Shown here: positions 1 through 9,252 of the stretch, piece by piece
How positions within the stretch are numbered: the stretch's first letter is position 1
Layout: the number at the start of each line of letters is the position of its first letter
Assembly: GCA_947626195.1 (NCBI GenBank)
Contig: CANQRF010000005.1
Location: 1-64,000 of the forward strand
Direction of reading: 5' to 3'
Source of the DNA: an uncultured Eggerthellaceae bacterium
GTDB taxonomy: Bacteria; Actinomycetota; Coriobacteriia; Coriobacteriales; Eggerthellaceae
DNA length: 64,000 bases
Position numbers and translations under genes: made by a program
The notes under the pieces: model-generated
What the model was told of the DNA's origin: nothing
Seen by the model: the letters and a program-made list of their open reading frames with translations, nothing else
Database searches by the model: none

Positions 1-56
1 TGATTGCTGGGACAAGTGCAACTGCAGGGCACTAAAAATGTCAATCAACCTCTCTC

Positions 57-165
57 TGAAAATGTGCGAGAAGTTGGCAATTTACCCCCTGAAAACGTGT
101 GAACTTTCGTTCATATTCCATATGAAAATGTGCAAGTTATGCCGGATATTCCCTATGAAAACGTG
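57..165. repeat. Four-copy 33-bp-spaced repeat array upstream of the ATPase gene
   Basis: The ten-base core TGAAAA(T/C)GTG starts at 57, 90, 123 and 156, exactly 33 bp apart each time. The bases between the cores are only weakly similar. The last copy ends 58 bp before the start of the DUF4143 ATPase. A regular array on roughly one face of the helix, next to a gene start, suggests an operator. Because 33 bp is 11 codons, it could also be the remnant of an 11-residue coding repeat. The function is not known. Confidence 0.75.
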
Positions 166-223
166 AAAAATAGGGTATCATCAGGATAAACGTATCCGCC
201 TTGCACATCGATGGGGAGGAACT

Positions 224-1540
224 ATGGAGCGCTTGTTCGAGAGACGCCTCGTGGAATGGAAATCGAAGAGGAGCAGGAAGCCCTTTTTGCTCGAAGGCGC
301 TCGGCAAACGGGGAAAACGTGGCTGGTGAAGGAATTCGGCAGAAAGCATTTCGATTCCCTCGCCTATGTTTCCCTCCAAAACAACGAGCGCATGCAACGG
401 CTCTTCTCGCGCGACATTAGCCCCTCGCGGCTCATTCCCGCGCTTGCGCTTGAATCCGGCGTTACCATTGAGCCCGAATCAACGCTCATCGTGCTTGACG
501 AGGTCCAGGAGGTTCCCTGTGCCCTCACCTCGCTCAAGTATTTCAACGAGGATGCCCCCGAATATGCCGTGATAGCCACCGGCTCATCGCTCGGCATCAC
601 GCTTCATCAGGGCACGTCGTTTCCGGTGGGAAAGGTGGAGTTCGGACGGCTCTATCCGCTGAACTTTCGGGAGTTCCTCATGGCAAACGGCGCGAGCGGG
701 CTTGCCCAAGTGCTTGAGGAGGGCGACAGGGATCTCATCACCACCTTCCATGACAGGTTCATGGATCCCCTGAAATACTATTTCGTGGTAGGTGGCATGC
801 CCGAGGCCGTCAAGGCGTTTACCGAGGCGTATCCAAACGTCGATTTCGAAAAGATCGAGGGCATTCAGCGGCAAATCATCGAAGACTACCGCTCCGACTT
901 CTCAAAGCATCAGGATGCGGCGCCCCGCGGATTGACTCTCCGGCTCAATCAGGTCTGGGATTCGATTCCCTCCCAACTGGCGCGCGAGAACAAGGGATTT
1001 GTCTACGGCGCCGTGAAAAAGGGCGCGCGGGGCCGTGATTTCGAGCTTGCTATCCAGTGGCTCGTGGACACCTCCCTCGTGCTGAAGATCCCGCGGGTGA
1101 GAACGCCCTCCTATCCTTTGAAGATGTATGAGGAGCAAACGGCCTTCAAACTGTTTCTCTCCGATGTGGGGCTGTTGGGGCGCATGAGCGGTGTGGCGCC
1201 GTCTGTCATTCTCGACGGCGATGCGATCTTCGGTTCGGCGAAGGGAGCGTTTGCCGAGCAGTTCGCCTGCCAGGAGATGCAGGCCGCTGGATTGGACCTT
1301 TTCTACTGGTCGGCGGCCAATTCGTCGGCAGAGCTCGACTTTGTCGTTCAATTGGGGAGCCACGTGATTCCCCTCGAGATAAAGGCGGGCCAAAATCTGA
1401 AGGCCAAAAGTTTGAAGGCCGCGATGAAGCGCTTTTCGCTTGAGCGTGGCTATCGGTTCTCGACCTTGCCGCCACGATGCGATGGCGATGTGGCGGACAT
1501 CCCGCTCTATGCGATCGGCTCGCTTGAGGCGCTCACTTGA
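224..1540 (+). CDS. AAA+ family ATP-binding protein with C-terminal DUF4143
   Basis: The 438-residue protein has a Walker A motif GARQTGKT near residues 25-32, a Walker B/DEXX-like LIVLDEVQE near 88-96 and a sensor-like ATGSS near 122. The C-terminal half matches the DUF4143 pattern, ending in a restriction-nuclease-like fold with LDFVV and PLEIKAG. Family members are common single-gene accessory ATPases of unknown role, often suspected of nucleic-acid or toxin-related work. ATG 224 follows GGGGAGG at good spacing. It stands alone, oriented toward the riboflavin operon, with a 33-bp repeat array just upstream. The family call is firm; the function is not known. Confidence 0.9.
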   Translation: MERLFERRLVEWKSKRSRKPFLLEGARQTGKTWLVKEFGRKHFDSLAYVSLQNNERMQRLFSRDISPSRLIPALALESGVTIEPESTLIVLDEVQEVPCALTSLKYFNEDAPEYAVIATGSSLGITLHQGTSFPVGKVEFGRLYPLNFREFLMANGASGLAQVLEEGDRDLITTFHDRFMDPLKYYFVVGGMPEAVKAFTEAYPNVDFEKIEGIQRQIIEDYRSDFSKHQDAAPRGLTLRLNQVWDSIPSQLARENKGFVYGAVKKGARGRDFELAIQWLVDTSLVLKIPRVRTPSYPLKMYEEQTAFKLFLSDVGLLGRMSGVAPSVILDGDAIFGSAKGAFAEQFACQEMQAAGLDLFYWSAANSSAELDFVVQLGSHVIPLEIKAGQNLKAKSLKAAMKRFSLERGYRFSTLPPRCDGDVADIPLYAIGSLEALT

Positions 1541-1583
1541 CGGTGTGGGTGGAGTTGCTATACTTTTCGGCGCAGACACTGCA

Positions 1584-1692
1584 TGATCTTCAGGGCGGGG
1601 TGAAATTCCCCACCGGTGGTAGAGCCCACGAGCCGCAAGGCCGATTCGGTGAGATTCCGAAGCCGACAGTATAGTCTGGATGAAAGAAGATC
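1584..1692 (+). promoter_or_regulatory. FMN riboswitch (RFN element)
   Basis: The aptamer shows the conserved RFN core: GATCTTCAGGGCGGGGTGAA at the 5' side, then CCCCACCGGTGGT, AGAGCCCACGAGC, GATTCGGTGAGATTCCG and AAGCCGACAGT. It closes with GAAGATC pairing with the GATCTTC start. A terminator and then ribD follow, so FMN is expected to cause premature termination of the riboflavin operon. Confidence 0.97.
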
Positions 1693-1715
1693 GTTCATGG
1701 AGTATGAACGTCGAT

Positions 1716-1747
1716 GAAGCCCCGAAGCGTATGCTGGGGGCTTTTTT
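1716..1747 (+). terminator. Intrinsic terminator, riboswitch expression platform
   Basis: AAGCCCC pairs with GGGGGCTT across a short loop and is followed by TTTTTTG. It lies between the FMN aptamer and ribD, as expected for transcriptional-attenuation control. A possible upstream stem, CGTTCATGGAGTATGAACG at 1692-1710, may belong to the switching structure. Confidence 0.9.
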
Positions 1748-1761
1748 GTTGGACTTTTTCG

Positions 1762-2988
1762 GTGAGGCGGAAGGGAGAGGCCACGGAGGCGAAAAGCGAA
1801 ATAACATCGGGCACTGACGAGCGTTTCATGCAGCGTGCTTTGGCGCTCGCCGTGCGCGGATGGGGCTGGACGAATCCGAACCCCTTGGTCGGCTGCGTCA
1901 TCGTGCGCGACGGCGAAGTGATCGGGCAGGGTTGGCACACGCGCTTCGGCGCCTTGCATGCCGAGCGTGAGGCGCTTGCCGATTGCCGTGCGCGGGGGGA
2001 GAGCCCCGAAGGCGCGACTGCCTATGTGACGCTCGAGCCGTGTTGCCATACGGGCAAGACGCCGCCCTGCACCGAGGCGCTCATCGAGGCGCGCATCGCA
2101 CGCGTCGTCGTGGGTGCGCCCGACCCGAACCCGCTTGTCGCGGGGAAGGGCACAGCCCAGCTTCGCGTAGCGGGCATCACGGTGGACGAAGGCGTTTGCC
2201 GTGACGCTTGCGCGGAGATCAACCGCCCGTTCTTCCATTTCATCGAAACGAAGACGCCCTATGTGACCCTGAAATACGCGATGACCCTTGATGGGAAGGT
2301 GGCGACGCGAACCGGCGCCTCTCGCTGGATAACCGGAGGTGCCGCACGGGCGAACGTCCACCTCGATCGGGCGCGTGCCTCGGCGGTGCTGGTCGGTGTG
2401 GGAACCGTGTTGGCTGACGACCCGATGCTCACCTGCCGGCTCACCGAAGAGGATGCGCAACGTTATGGCGATTCGCTCGCTCGGCGCTTGCCCAAAGGGG
2501 CTGCCGCACAGGACGCCGCCTCGGGGGGTGCCTATCACCAGCCGGCGCGCATCGTCTGTGACACTCATTTGAAAACGCCGCTCGGCTCGGCGCTCGTCAA
2601 AACGGCGCGCGAGGTGCCGACAATCATCTTCACGTGCGAGAGAGACGAGCGGGCGCATCTGCCCTACGAGGAGGTGGGGTGCGAAATCGCCGTAATGCCC
2701 GAAAAAGGCGGCCACGTCGATCTTTCTGCGGCATTCGGCTTGATGGCGGAGCGCGGCATGAACGATGTGTTCGCGGAGGCGGGGCCTGCCCTCGCCGCAG
2801 CGCTTCTCGCTGAAGGCAAAGTGAATCGCGTGCAAGCGTATGTGGCGCCGAAGCTGTTCGGAGGAAGCGACGCTCCTTCCCCCATCGGCGGCAGGGGGGT
2901 TGAGCTGCCCGACGACGCGTGGCGCCTCTCGGCCTTGCGGATGGTTCCGATGGCGGGCGATGTGCTTCTGGAAGGGGAGGTCTGCTGA
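1762..2988 (+). CDS. ribD: Bifunctional diaminohydroxyphosphoribosylaminopyrimidine deaminase / 5-amino-6-(5-phosphoribosylamino)uracil reductase
   Basis: RibD carries out the deamination and side-chain reduction after GTP ring opening in riboflavin synthesis. The N-terminal deaminase has the zinc site LHAEREAL and PCCHTGKTPPC. The reductase half begins at TLKYAMTLDGKVA, followed by GASRWITG. The start is uncertain. An in-frame ATG at 1714 lies inside the terminator stem and ATG 1828 would cut the conserved DERFM segment, so GTG 1762 is preferred although no good ribosome site precedes it; GGAGG at 1785 lies inside the reading frame. An extra loop near reductase residues 235-260 makes it longer than E. 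coli RibD. The stop overlaps the ribE start as TGATG. Confidence 0.93.
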   Translation: MRRKGEATEAKSEITSGTDERFMQRALALAVRGWGWTNPNPLVGCVIVRDGEVIGQGWHTRFGALHAEREALADCRARGESPEGATAYVTLEPCCHTGKTPPCTEALIEARIARVVVGAPDPNPLVAGKGTAQLRVAGITVDEGVCRDACAEINRPFFHFIETKTPYVTLKYAMTLDGKVATRTGASRWITGGAARANVHLDRARASAVLVGVGTVLADDPMLTCRLTEEDAQRYGDSLARRLPKGAAAQDAASGGAYHQPARIVCDTHLKTPLGSALVKTAREVPTIIFTCERDERAHLPYEEVGCEIAVMPEKGGHVDLSAAFGLMAERGMNDVFAEAGPALAAALLAEGKVNRVQAYVAPKLFGGSDAPSPIGGRGVELPDDAWRLSALRMVPMAGDVLLEGEVC

Positions 2989-3653
2989 TGTTCACGGGGA
3001 TCATCGAGGAAGTCGGCATGGTCGAGCGGGTGGTAAGCAGCGGGAACTCGTGCGTGCTCACCATTCGGACGAAGGAGGGCGTCGTGCTCCAAGACGCCCG
3101 CATCGGCGATTCGATCGCCGTCAATGGTGTCTGCCTCACGGTGACGGAGCGCGGCGAGAGGACCTTCTCCGCCGACGTGATGCACGAGACCCTCGACCGC
3201 TCGACGTTGAAATCGCTTGTGGCGGGCTCTCTCGTCAACCTTGAGCGCGCCATGCCGGCGAACGGCCGTTTCGGCGGCCACATCGTCTCCGGCCATATCG
3301 ACGGCACGGGCACGATAACGCGCATCAAGCAGGATGCGAACGCCGTCTGGTTCACGGTTTCCTGTGCGCCGCGCCTTCTGCGCTACATTGTGGAGAAGGG
3401 CTCTGTCGCAATCGAGGGGATCAGTCTCACGGTTGCCCGCGTGACGGCGAGCGATTTCTCCGTTTCGGTGATTCCCCATACGCGCGCGGTCACCAATCTG
3501 GCGTTCAAGCGTGTGGGGGACGAGGTGAACCTTGAGAACGACATCATCGGAAAGTACGTGGAGCGCATGATGCAGACTGCGCCGGACGATGGCCCATCCA
3601 GCGGCCAAAGCGGCGATATAACCGAGGAATACCTCGTCAAGTGCGGTTTTTAA
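2988..3653 (+). CDS. ribE: Riboflavin synthase alpha chain
   Basis: The enzyme dismutates two molecules of 6,7-dimethyl-8-ribityllumazine to riboflavin and the pyrimidine precursor. The 221-residue protein opens with the family signature MFTGIIEEVG and contains two homologous lumazine-binding repeats. Each carries a GxSxxVNGxCLT-like segment: GDSIAVNGVCLTV near residue 40 and GSVAIEGISLTV near 137. The GGHIVSGHIDGTG motif lies between them. ATG 2988 overlaps the ribD stop and follows AGGGGAGG at proper spacing, so translational coupling is likely. Length is typical of the family. Confidence 0.96.
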   Translation: MFTGIIEEVGMVERVVSSGNSCVLTIRTKEGVVLQDARIGDSIAVNGVCLTVTERGERTFSADVMHETLDRSTLKSLVAGSLVNLERAMPANGRFGGHIVSGHIDGTGTITRIKQDANAVWFTVSCAPRLLRYIVEKGSVAIEGISLTVARVTASDFSVSVIPHTRAVTNLAFKRVGDEVNLENDIIGKYVERMMQTAPDDGPSSGQSGDITEEYLVKCGF

Positions 3654-3689
3654 CTTCAGAGCAGCGAAGGGTGAATAAAAGGAGCGACG

Positions 3690-4898
3690 ATGTTTGAGTT
3701 CAACACCATAGAAGAGGCGCTTGAGGATCTCCGTCAGGGAAAGATCATCCTCTGCACCGACGATCCCGATAGGGAAAACGAGGGGGACCTCATCTGCGCG
3801 GGGCAGTTCGCTACCACCGCCAACGTGAACTTCATGGCGGTGCACGCCAAGGGGCTCATCTGCATGCCGATGTCCATCGAGGAGTGCAAGCGATTGCAGT
3901 TTCCCCAGATGGTGACCGACAACACCGACAATCACGAGACGGCCTTCACGATCTCGGTGGACCATAAGGACACGACGACCGGCATCAGCGCCGAGGAACG
4001 CGGATACACGGCGCGCAAGTGCGCCGACCCCACCTCAAAGCCCGAGGACTTCCGCCGCCCAGGCCATATGTTCCCCCTGATGGCCAAGCGCAACGGCGTG
4101 CTTGAGCGCAACGGCCACACCGAGGCGACGGTCGATCTCTGCCGGCTCGCCGGCCTTGCCCAGGTAGGGCTTTGCTGCGAGGTGATGCGCGACGACGGCA
4201 CGATGATGCGCACACCCGAGCTCATCGAGATGGCGAAGGAATTCGGTCTCACGTTCATCTCGATCAAGGCACTTCAGGATTATCGCAAAAAGCACGATGA
4301 GCTCGTCGAGCGGGTGGCCTACACGCGCATGCCCACGAAATACGGCGAGTTCAACGCTGCAGCGTATGTGAACCGCCTGAACGGCGAGCACCACGTCGCC
4401 CTCATCAAGGGAGACATCGGCGACGGCGAGAGCGTGCTCGTGCGGGTGCATTCCGAATGCCTGACCGGTGACGCTTTCGGCTCGCTGCGCTGCGATTGCG
4501 GCGACCAGTTCGCCCAGGCGATGAGGCAGGTCAATGAGGAAGGGCGCGGCATCGTGCTGTACATGCGCCAAGAGGGGCGCGGCATCGGCCTCGTCAACAA
4601 GCTGCGTGCCTACGAGCTGCAGGACAAGGGCATGGACACGCTGGAGGCGAACCTCGCGCTCGGCTTCGAGGGTGATCTGCGTGAGTACTTCATCGGCGCG
4701 CAGATCCTGCGCGATCTTGGCGTGAAGACGATGCGGCTTCTGACGAACAATCCCGACAAAGTCTATCAGCTGGCCGATTTCGGCATGGAGATCATCGAGC
4801 GCGTGCCCATCCAGATCGCGCCGACGGACTACGATCGCTTCTATCTGCAGACCAAGCAGGAGAAGATGGGCCATTTGCTCGGCATCGAGGAAGAATGA
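3690..4898 (+). CDS. ribBA: Bifunctional 3,4-dihydroxy-2-butanone 4-phosphate synthase / GTP cyclohydrolase II
   Basis: The protein supplies both precursors of the lumazine: the four-carbon DHBP from ribulose 5-phosphate and the pyrimidine from GTP. The N-terminal RibB half (about 1-200) has [16 protein letters not shown] with the acidic catalytic loop. The C-terminal RibA half (about 205-402) has [11 protein letters not shown] and LRCDCGDQ, giving the three zinc cysteines, and RQEGRGIGL. At 402 residues it matches usual RibBA fusions. AAAAGGAGCG lies just upstream of ATG 3690. It is the third gene of the FMN-riboswitch operon, 36 bp after ribE. Confidence 0.97.
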   Translation: MFEFNTIEEALEDLRQGKIILCTDDPDRENEGDLICAGQFATTANVNFMAVHAKGLICMPMSIEECKRLQFPQMVTDNTDNHETAFTISVDHKDTTTGISAEERGYTARKCADPTSKPEDFRRPGHMFPLMAKRNGVLERNGHTEATVDLCRLAGLAQVGLCCEVMRDDGTMMRTPELIEMAKEFGLTFISIKALQDYRKKHDELVERVAYTRMPTKYGEFNAAAYVNRLNGEHHVALIKGDIGDGESVLVRVHSECLTGDAFGSLRCDCGDQFAQAMRQVNEEGRGIVLYMRQEGRGIGLVNKLRAYELQDKGMDTLEANLALGFEGDLREYFIGAQILRDLGVKTMRLLTNNPDKVYQLADFGMEIIERVPIQIAPTDYDRFYLQTKQEKMGHLLGIEEE

Positions 4899-5035
4899 TA
4901 AGGGAGCGCGCCGGCATGCGCGGTGGTGCGATGGGAAGCGCGATGCCGCGATGGGAGAGCGCTCAGAAAGACGCGCCGGCATGCGCGACGGCACGGTAGA
5001 ATAACGGTTGAGATCAATCGAAAGGAATGGGAACT

Positions 5036-5503
5036 ATGAACACCTTTGAAGGCAAGCTCGTCAATCAGGGCCTCCGCATCGGCATCGTGGCCTCGCGTTT
5101 CAACGAGTTCATCACCTCGAAGCTGCTCTCGGGCTGCGAGGACGGGCTGCTTCGCCACGACGTTTCCGCTGAGAACATCGACGTCGCCTGGGTGCCGGGC
5201 GCCTTCGAGATCCCCTTCGTCGCGAAGAAGATGGCCGAGAGCGGCAAATACGACGCCGTCATCTGCCTCGGCGCGGTCATTCGCGGAAACACCTCGCATT
5301 ATGAGCTCGTGTGCGCGGAGGTTTCCAAGGGCATCGCGCAGGTGGGGCTTCGCTCGGGCGTGCCGACGATCTTCGGCGTGGTGACCACCGACACCATCGA
5401 GCAGGCGATCGAGCGCGCCGGCACGAAGGCCGGCAACAAGGGCTATGATGCCGCGCTCTCCGCTATCGAGATGGCGAACCTCCTGAAAGAGATCGAAAGC
5501 TAG
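5036..5503 (+). CDS. ribH: 6,7-dimethyl-8-ribityllumazine synthase
   Basis: The enzyme condenses DHBP with the ribitylaminouracil to form lumazine and normally assembles into icosahedral or pentameric shells. The 155-residue protein has [17 protein letters not shown] and [12 protein letters not shown], which form the substrate pocket of the family. ATG 5036 is chosen because AAAGGA lies 9 bp upstream; the in-frame ATG at 5027 would touch that ribosome site. The 137-bp gap before it contains two copies of GCGCCGGCATGCGCG but no open frame, so it probably remains in the rib operon. Confidence 0.96.
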   Translation: MNTFEGKLVNQGLRIGIVASRFNEFITSKLLSGCEDGLLRHDVSAENIDVAWVPGAFEIPFVAKKMAESGKYDAVICLGAVIRGNTSHYELVCAEVSKGIAQVGLRSGVPTIFGVVTTDTIEQAIERAGTKAGNKGYDAALSAIEMANLLKEIES

Positions 5504-5506
5504 GGC

Positions 5507-6265
5507 ATGGGCTGCGAACGCTCAGACGGCGCCGTGTGCAACGCGTGTCGGGAGGTTCCTTCAGCTTTGAGGGACGCAGGCGACGCGTCTTCGCTGGCCT
5601 CGGCGGGCACGCTCTTCTTCGATTACGACGGCACGATACACGACAGCGCCCGCCTCTATGAGCCGGCGTTTCGCCAAGTGTATGGCTGGTTGGTGGAACA
5701 GGGCTGGGCGCAGCCGCGGGAATTTTCCGATGAGTTCATCGACTCGTGGCTCGGCTGGAAGGTCCGCGACATGTGGAAGACCTTCATGCCGGAGCTGCCC
5801 GAGCGCGTATGGCGGGAAGCCTCCCAGCGCATCGGTCGCGACATGGCGCATCGCCTTGAGGCGGGGGAGGGCGTTTTGTTCGACGGATGCGAGGCGGCAC
5901 TGGGCGAGCTGAAGAAAAGAGGCTACGACCTCGTGTTCCTGAGCAACTGCGGCACCGCATATCGCGACGTCCATCGGCGCAAATTCGGCCTCGACCAGTG
6001 GTTTAGCGGCTATTTCTGCGCCGACGACTTCCCCGGCCTTGAGAAATGGGAGATCTACGGGAAGGTGCGGAATCGCTTCGCGAACCCGCAGGCCATGATC
6101 GGCGACCGCGCACACGACAGGGAGGTCTCCGAGCACGGCGGCATCCCGTTCATCGGCTGCGCGTGGGGATACGGGAAGGCGGGCGAGCTGGACGGCTCCG
6201 AGGTGATCGCGGCAAGCTGGCATGATGTTCCCGATGCGGTGGCAAAGGTCTTCCAAAGCTCATAA
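5507..6265 (+). CDS. HAD-superfamily hydrolase at the end of the riboflavin operon
   Basis: The protein has HAD motif I FFDYDGTIHDS near residue 37, motif II FLSNCG near 144, and a motif IV region IGDRAHDREV near 200, with a helical cap between. This is the phosphoglycolate-phosphatase-like arrangement. It begins 3 bp after ribH and its TAA overlaps the next ATG, so it appears to be co-transcribed. Riboflavin synthesis needs a phosphatase for 5-amino-6-ribitylamino-uracil phosphate that is often an unassigned HAD enzyme; this gene is a good candidate by position only. The first 35 residues are Cys-rich and unusual, so a later start is possible. Confidence 0.8.
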   Translation: MGCERSDGAVCNACREVPSALRDAGDASSLASAGTLFFDYDGTIHDSARLYEPAFRQVYGWLVEQGWAQPREFSDEFIDSWLGWKVRDMWKTFMPELPERVWREASQRIGRDMAHRLEAGEGVLFDGCEAALGELKKRGYDLVFLSNCGTAYRDVHRRKFGLDQWFSGYFCADDFPGLEKWEIYGKVRNRFANPQAMIGDRAHDREVSEHGGIPFIGCAWGYGKAGELDGSEVIAASWHDVPDAVAKVFQSS

Positions 6266-9252
6266 TGAACCGACTTGAAGCGCAGATAACCACCATCGCA
6301 GCTTCCGGAAACGCACCGGTGGTGCTCGTTGAGAGCTACGATGACGCGCTGCGCCTGAAACGCGCTCTCGCTGAGGCCGCGCAGGGCTTTGGTGTGAGCG
6401 TTCAGACGGTTGCCAGCTGGATTGGCGACCGGTGGGAGCTTTTCGGCGATGGCAGGCAGATGGTGAAGCCCGCGATGCGGCAGGCGGCTTGCCGCAGCTT
6501 GCTTGGAGGAAAATCGCGCGAGCTCGGGGCGCTCATGGTCCGCTTGGTGCGCAACGCCTTGCCGCTCCTCGTCCAAGAGGCGCGTTCTGACGGCGGGTCT
6601 TTTGATACCGATACCGTGACTAAGGCCGAGCGCGAGCTCCTTGATACGGCGGCCCGTTACGACGTGCTGCTTGAGGAGCGGGCGCGCATCGAGCCAGCGA
6701 CTGCCGCGTTTCTCCTTTCGCAACAAGCGAAAGCGAAGGCCGAGATCGCCCGTGCGCTCGGGCAAGGCCGTATCGTTGTGTGCGGGCTTCTGCCTGACGA
6801 GATCCCATGGGGCGTTCGGCAGCTTCTTGAGACGCTTGACGCAATGTGGCTCAGTGACGCCGACGGCTATCGTCAAAGTGAATCCGCTGGTGTCAAAGGC
6901 GATGTTGGGAATGATGCCGAAGGTGACGCTGGATGTGACACCGAAGGCGATTCCGGAGGCGATGTCGCCGCAGAGCTGAATGAGCTGCAGGGGCGGATCT
7001 ACCGTCCCGATCCGCAGCATCCCATCGCGTCGACCGGCGCCGTGCGCTTTGCCTTCTCCACCGCCCCGGTCGCCAAGCCGCGCATGGTGAAGGAGACCCT
7101 TGAAGCGCTCTTCCGCGATGCGGACGCGCGGGTGAGGTCTGCCCTCGTGGTCTCATGCGATGCGCGGGCGCTTGCGATGCGGCTGAAGAACGACCTCGCG
7201 AAGATAGGGCTTGCCGTCGAATGCGATGCGTCGATGGATTTCTCCGAAACGCTGACGGGGAAGCTTCTCTGCGAATTGGCAGCCATGCTCGATGGCCCCG
7301 ACGGCTCCTTTGACATTGATGATTGCGTTGACTATGGCTTCCATCCGTTCAACGAGATCGATCGGAGGGAGCTTTTTCACAGCGAGAGCTATTGGAAGGG
7401 CAAGCGCCTCATTGGCCCCGACGAGGTCTTCACCGATCTGGTCGGCTACGAGCCCGATGAGGTGCGGGCCGTTCTCCCCCTTTTCGAAGCGGGACAATTT
7501 GTGAACGCATGCGAGGCCCTCGTCGGCGCCCTTTTGAGAAACGTCGGCGGGCTTCCTTCCTCGGTAAGGGACCGCGAGCTCGGCATTTGCCGTCGCGTGT
7601 TGGAATACGCCGAACTTGCCGAGCAGTACTCGCTCGGTCTTTCCGCCTTCGTCGATATGCTGGGCGAGACATGCGTCGGTTCCTGCGAGGCTTTCGTGAA
7701 AAAGACGTCGCCTTCGTGCGAGGCCGGTGAATCTGGCGAATCTGGAGAATCTGACAATTCTAACGAATCCGGCAAATCTGTCGGATTCGGCAAATCTGAT
7801 AAATCTGATGCGAGGCCCCTCGTGCGCATCTGCGATTTCAACGCCGCGGCGCGTCTTCCCGAGTCGTCGTTCGATGCGCTCGTCGTCGTGGATCTGAACG
7901 CTGAGGACGTCTCGGCGCTTGATCGCCATACCGCCGACGTCACGCTGTTGGAAAAGCTCGACGTCGCGGCGCCCGCCTTTGCCCTCGCAAAGCTCAGACG
8001 GCAGTTTCTCCGCATCTTGCGCACCGCGCGCAAGCGCGTCTGCCTTTGCCGTTCGCTCACGGGCGGCTGCGAAGCCGAACCGGCCTATCCGTCGGTTCTT
8101 TTCGAAGAGGCCATCGATTGCTATCGCACGAGCCTCACCGATTCTTCGGAGCTCGACGGGGCAACCGGCCTTCCACCCGCCTTGCTCACGTGGGCAACTG
8201 AGTATGCGACGACAGAGGTCCAGGCGAATCTCGGCGTTCCCGTCGCCTCGGTCTTCGAGGAGAAGGTGCAGGCGACCGGTCAGGTGAGCGCGGCGCAGGC
8301 GCGCGACATCGTGGTGCCGCACCCTGCCGAGGCGCCCCTCGCGCAATCGATCACGCTTTCGCCGTCGGCGATCGAGAGCTATCTCGAGTGCCCCTATAAA
8401 TGGTTTTCCTTGAGGCGCCTTTCGATCGGCGCTCCCGACGCAGGCTTCGGGGGCCTTGAGCGCGGCACGTTCGTCCACAGCGTCCTCTGCGCGTTCTATC
8501 AGGCGTTTCAGGGCGCCGGCCACAAACGTGTCACTGCGGAGGACGTCGCCTTCGCACAAGGGCTCATGGAACGCGTCTTCGATGCGGAAGCGGCTCGCCA
8601 GCGAAGCGACCCCGGCCTGAAGCAGCCTTACATTCCGCTCACCCGCCTCGAGCACGAGGAGCTTCTGTCGCTTCGGCGCGATCTTGGCGATTTCATTGCA
8701 TGGGAACGCGGGTTCCTCCCGCGTTTTCAGCCTGCCTATTTCGAATGGACCTATGGCTCCGATCAAGAGGTGGACTATGGGAGCCATCATCTGAAGGGCA
8801 CCATTGACCGCATCGACGTCGACGGGAGCGGCAACGCGGTCGTCATCGATTACAAGACGTCGCTCACGAAAGACTACGATCTCCACGGTGCGAAGGACGA
8901 GGCGTTTCATCTGCCGCTGAAGATGCAGGCGCTTATCTACGGCCGCGTCGTGGAGCGGCTGCTGGGCCTGCGCGTGGTCGGCGCCGTCTATGTGAACCCG
9001 CTGCGGCGCGAGGTGCGCGGCGCCTATGACGGGCGCGTCATCGGTCCCGAGGATTTGCCGGGGATCTCTCCGCAGACGTCGGCGGTGCCCGCGTTTCAGC
9101 TGCGAGATTTCGACGATTTGCTCGCCGAGACGGAATCGCTTGTCGATGAGCGCCTCGCCCATATGGCGAATGGCGAGATCGCCCCCAGGCCCCACAGCGC
9201 CGGCGCGTGCACCTTCTGCCCCGTGCTGCTCTGCGAGAAGAGGCTCTCATGA
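6265..9252 (+). CDS. addB: AddB/RexB-like PD-(D/E)XK exonuclease subunit
   Basis: The 995-residue protein has a degenerate helicase-like N-terminal part and a clear C-terminal RecB-family nuclease domain. The latter runs through SPSAIESYLECPYKW, RGTFVHSVL, GTIDRIDVDGS, VVIDYKTS and MQALIYGR. An Fe-S cluster is suggested by the Cys of LECPYKW plus the final CTFCPVLLC, resembling the AddB cysteine set. Partnership with the next gene implies double-strand-break end resection for RecA-dependent repair. Two low-complexity Gly/Glu/Asp/Ser stretches, near residues 210-235 and 485-515, look like expanded linkers. ATG 6265 overlaps the preceding stop and ATGA couples it to addA. Confidence 0.85.
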   Translation: MNRLEAQITTIAASGNAPVVLVESYDDALRLKRALAEAAQGFGVSVQTVASWIGDRWELFGDGRQMVKPAMRQAACRSLLGGKSRELGALMVRLVRNALPLLVQEARSDGGSFDTDTVTKAERELLDTAARYDVLLEERARIEPATAAFLLSQQAKAKAEIARALGQGRIVVCGLLPDEIPWGVRQLLETLDAMWLSDADGYRQSESAGVKGDVGNDAEGDAGCDTEGDSGGDVAAELNELQGRIYRPDPQHPIASTGAVRFAFSTAPVAKPRMVKETLEALFRDADARVRSALVVSCDARALAMRLKNDLAKIGLAVECDASMDFSETLTGKLLCELAAMLDGPDGSFDIDDCVDYGFHPFNEIDRRELFHSESYWKGKRLIGPDEVFTDLVGYEPDEVRAVLPLFEAGQFVNACEALVGALLRNVGGLPSSVRDRELGICRRVLEYAELAEQYSLGLSAFVDMLGETCVGSCEAFVKKTSPSCEAGESGESGESDNSNESGKSVGFGKSDKSDARPLVRICDFNAAARLPESSFDALVVVDLNAEDVSALDRHTADVTLLEKLDVAAPAFALAKLRRQFLRILRTARKRVCLCRSLTGGCEAEPAYPSVLFEEAIDCYRTSLTDSSELDGATGLPPALLTWATEYATTEVQANLGVPVASVFEEKVQATGQVSAAQARDIVVPHPAEAPLAQSITLSPSAIESYLECPYKWFSLRRLSIGAPDAGFGGLERGTFVHSVLCAFYQAFQGAGHKRVTAEDVAFAQGLMERVFDAEAARQRSDPGLKQPYIPLTRLEHEELLSLRRDLGDFIAWERGFLPRFQPAYFEWTYGSDQEVDYGSHHLKGTIDRIDVDGSGNAVVIDYKTSLTKDYDLHGAKDEAFHLPLKMQALIYGRVVERLLGLRVVGAVYVNPLRREVRGAYDGRVIGPEDLPGISPQTSAVPAFQLRDFDDLLAETESLVDERLAHMANGEIAPRPHSAGACTFCPVLLCEKRLS

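Noticed and set aside
4899-5035. Repeated GCGCCGGCATGCGCG in the ribBA-ribH gap
   Set aside because: Two copies only, highly GC-rich and without symmetry relevant to a start; probably incidental.
7153-9195. 680-codon minus-strand frame over addB
   Set aside because: Shadow of the nuclease gene; no domain and no ribosome site.
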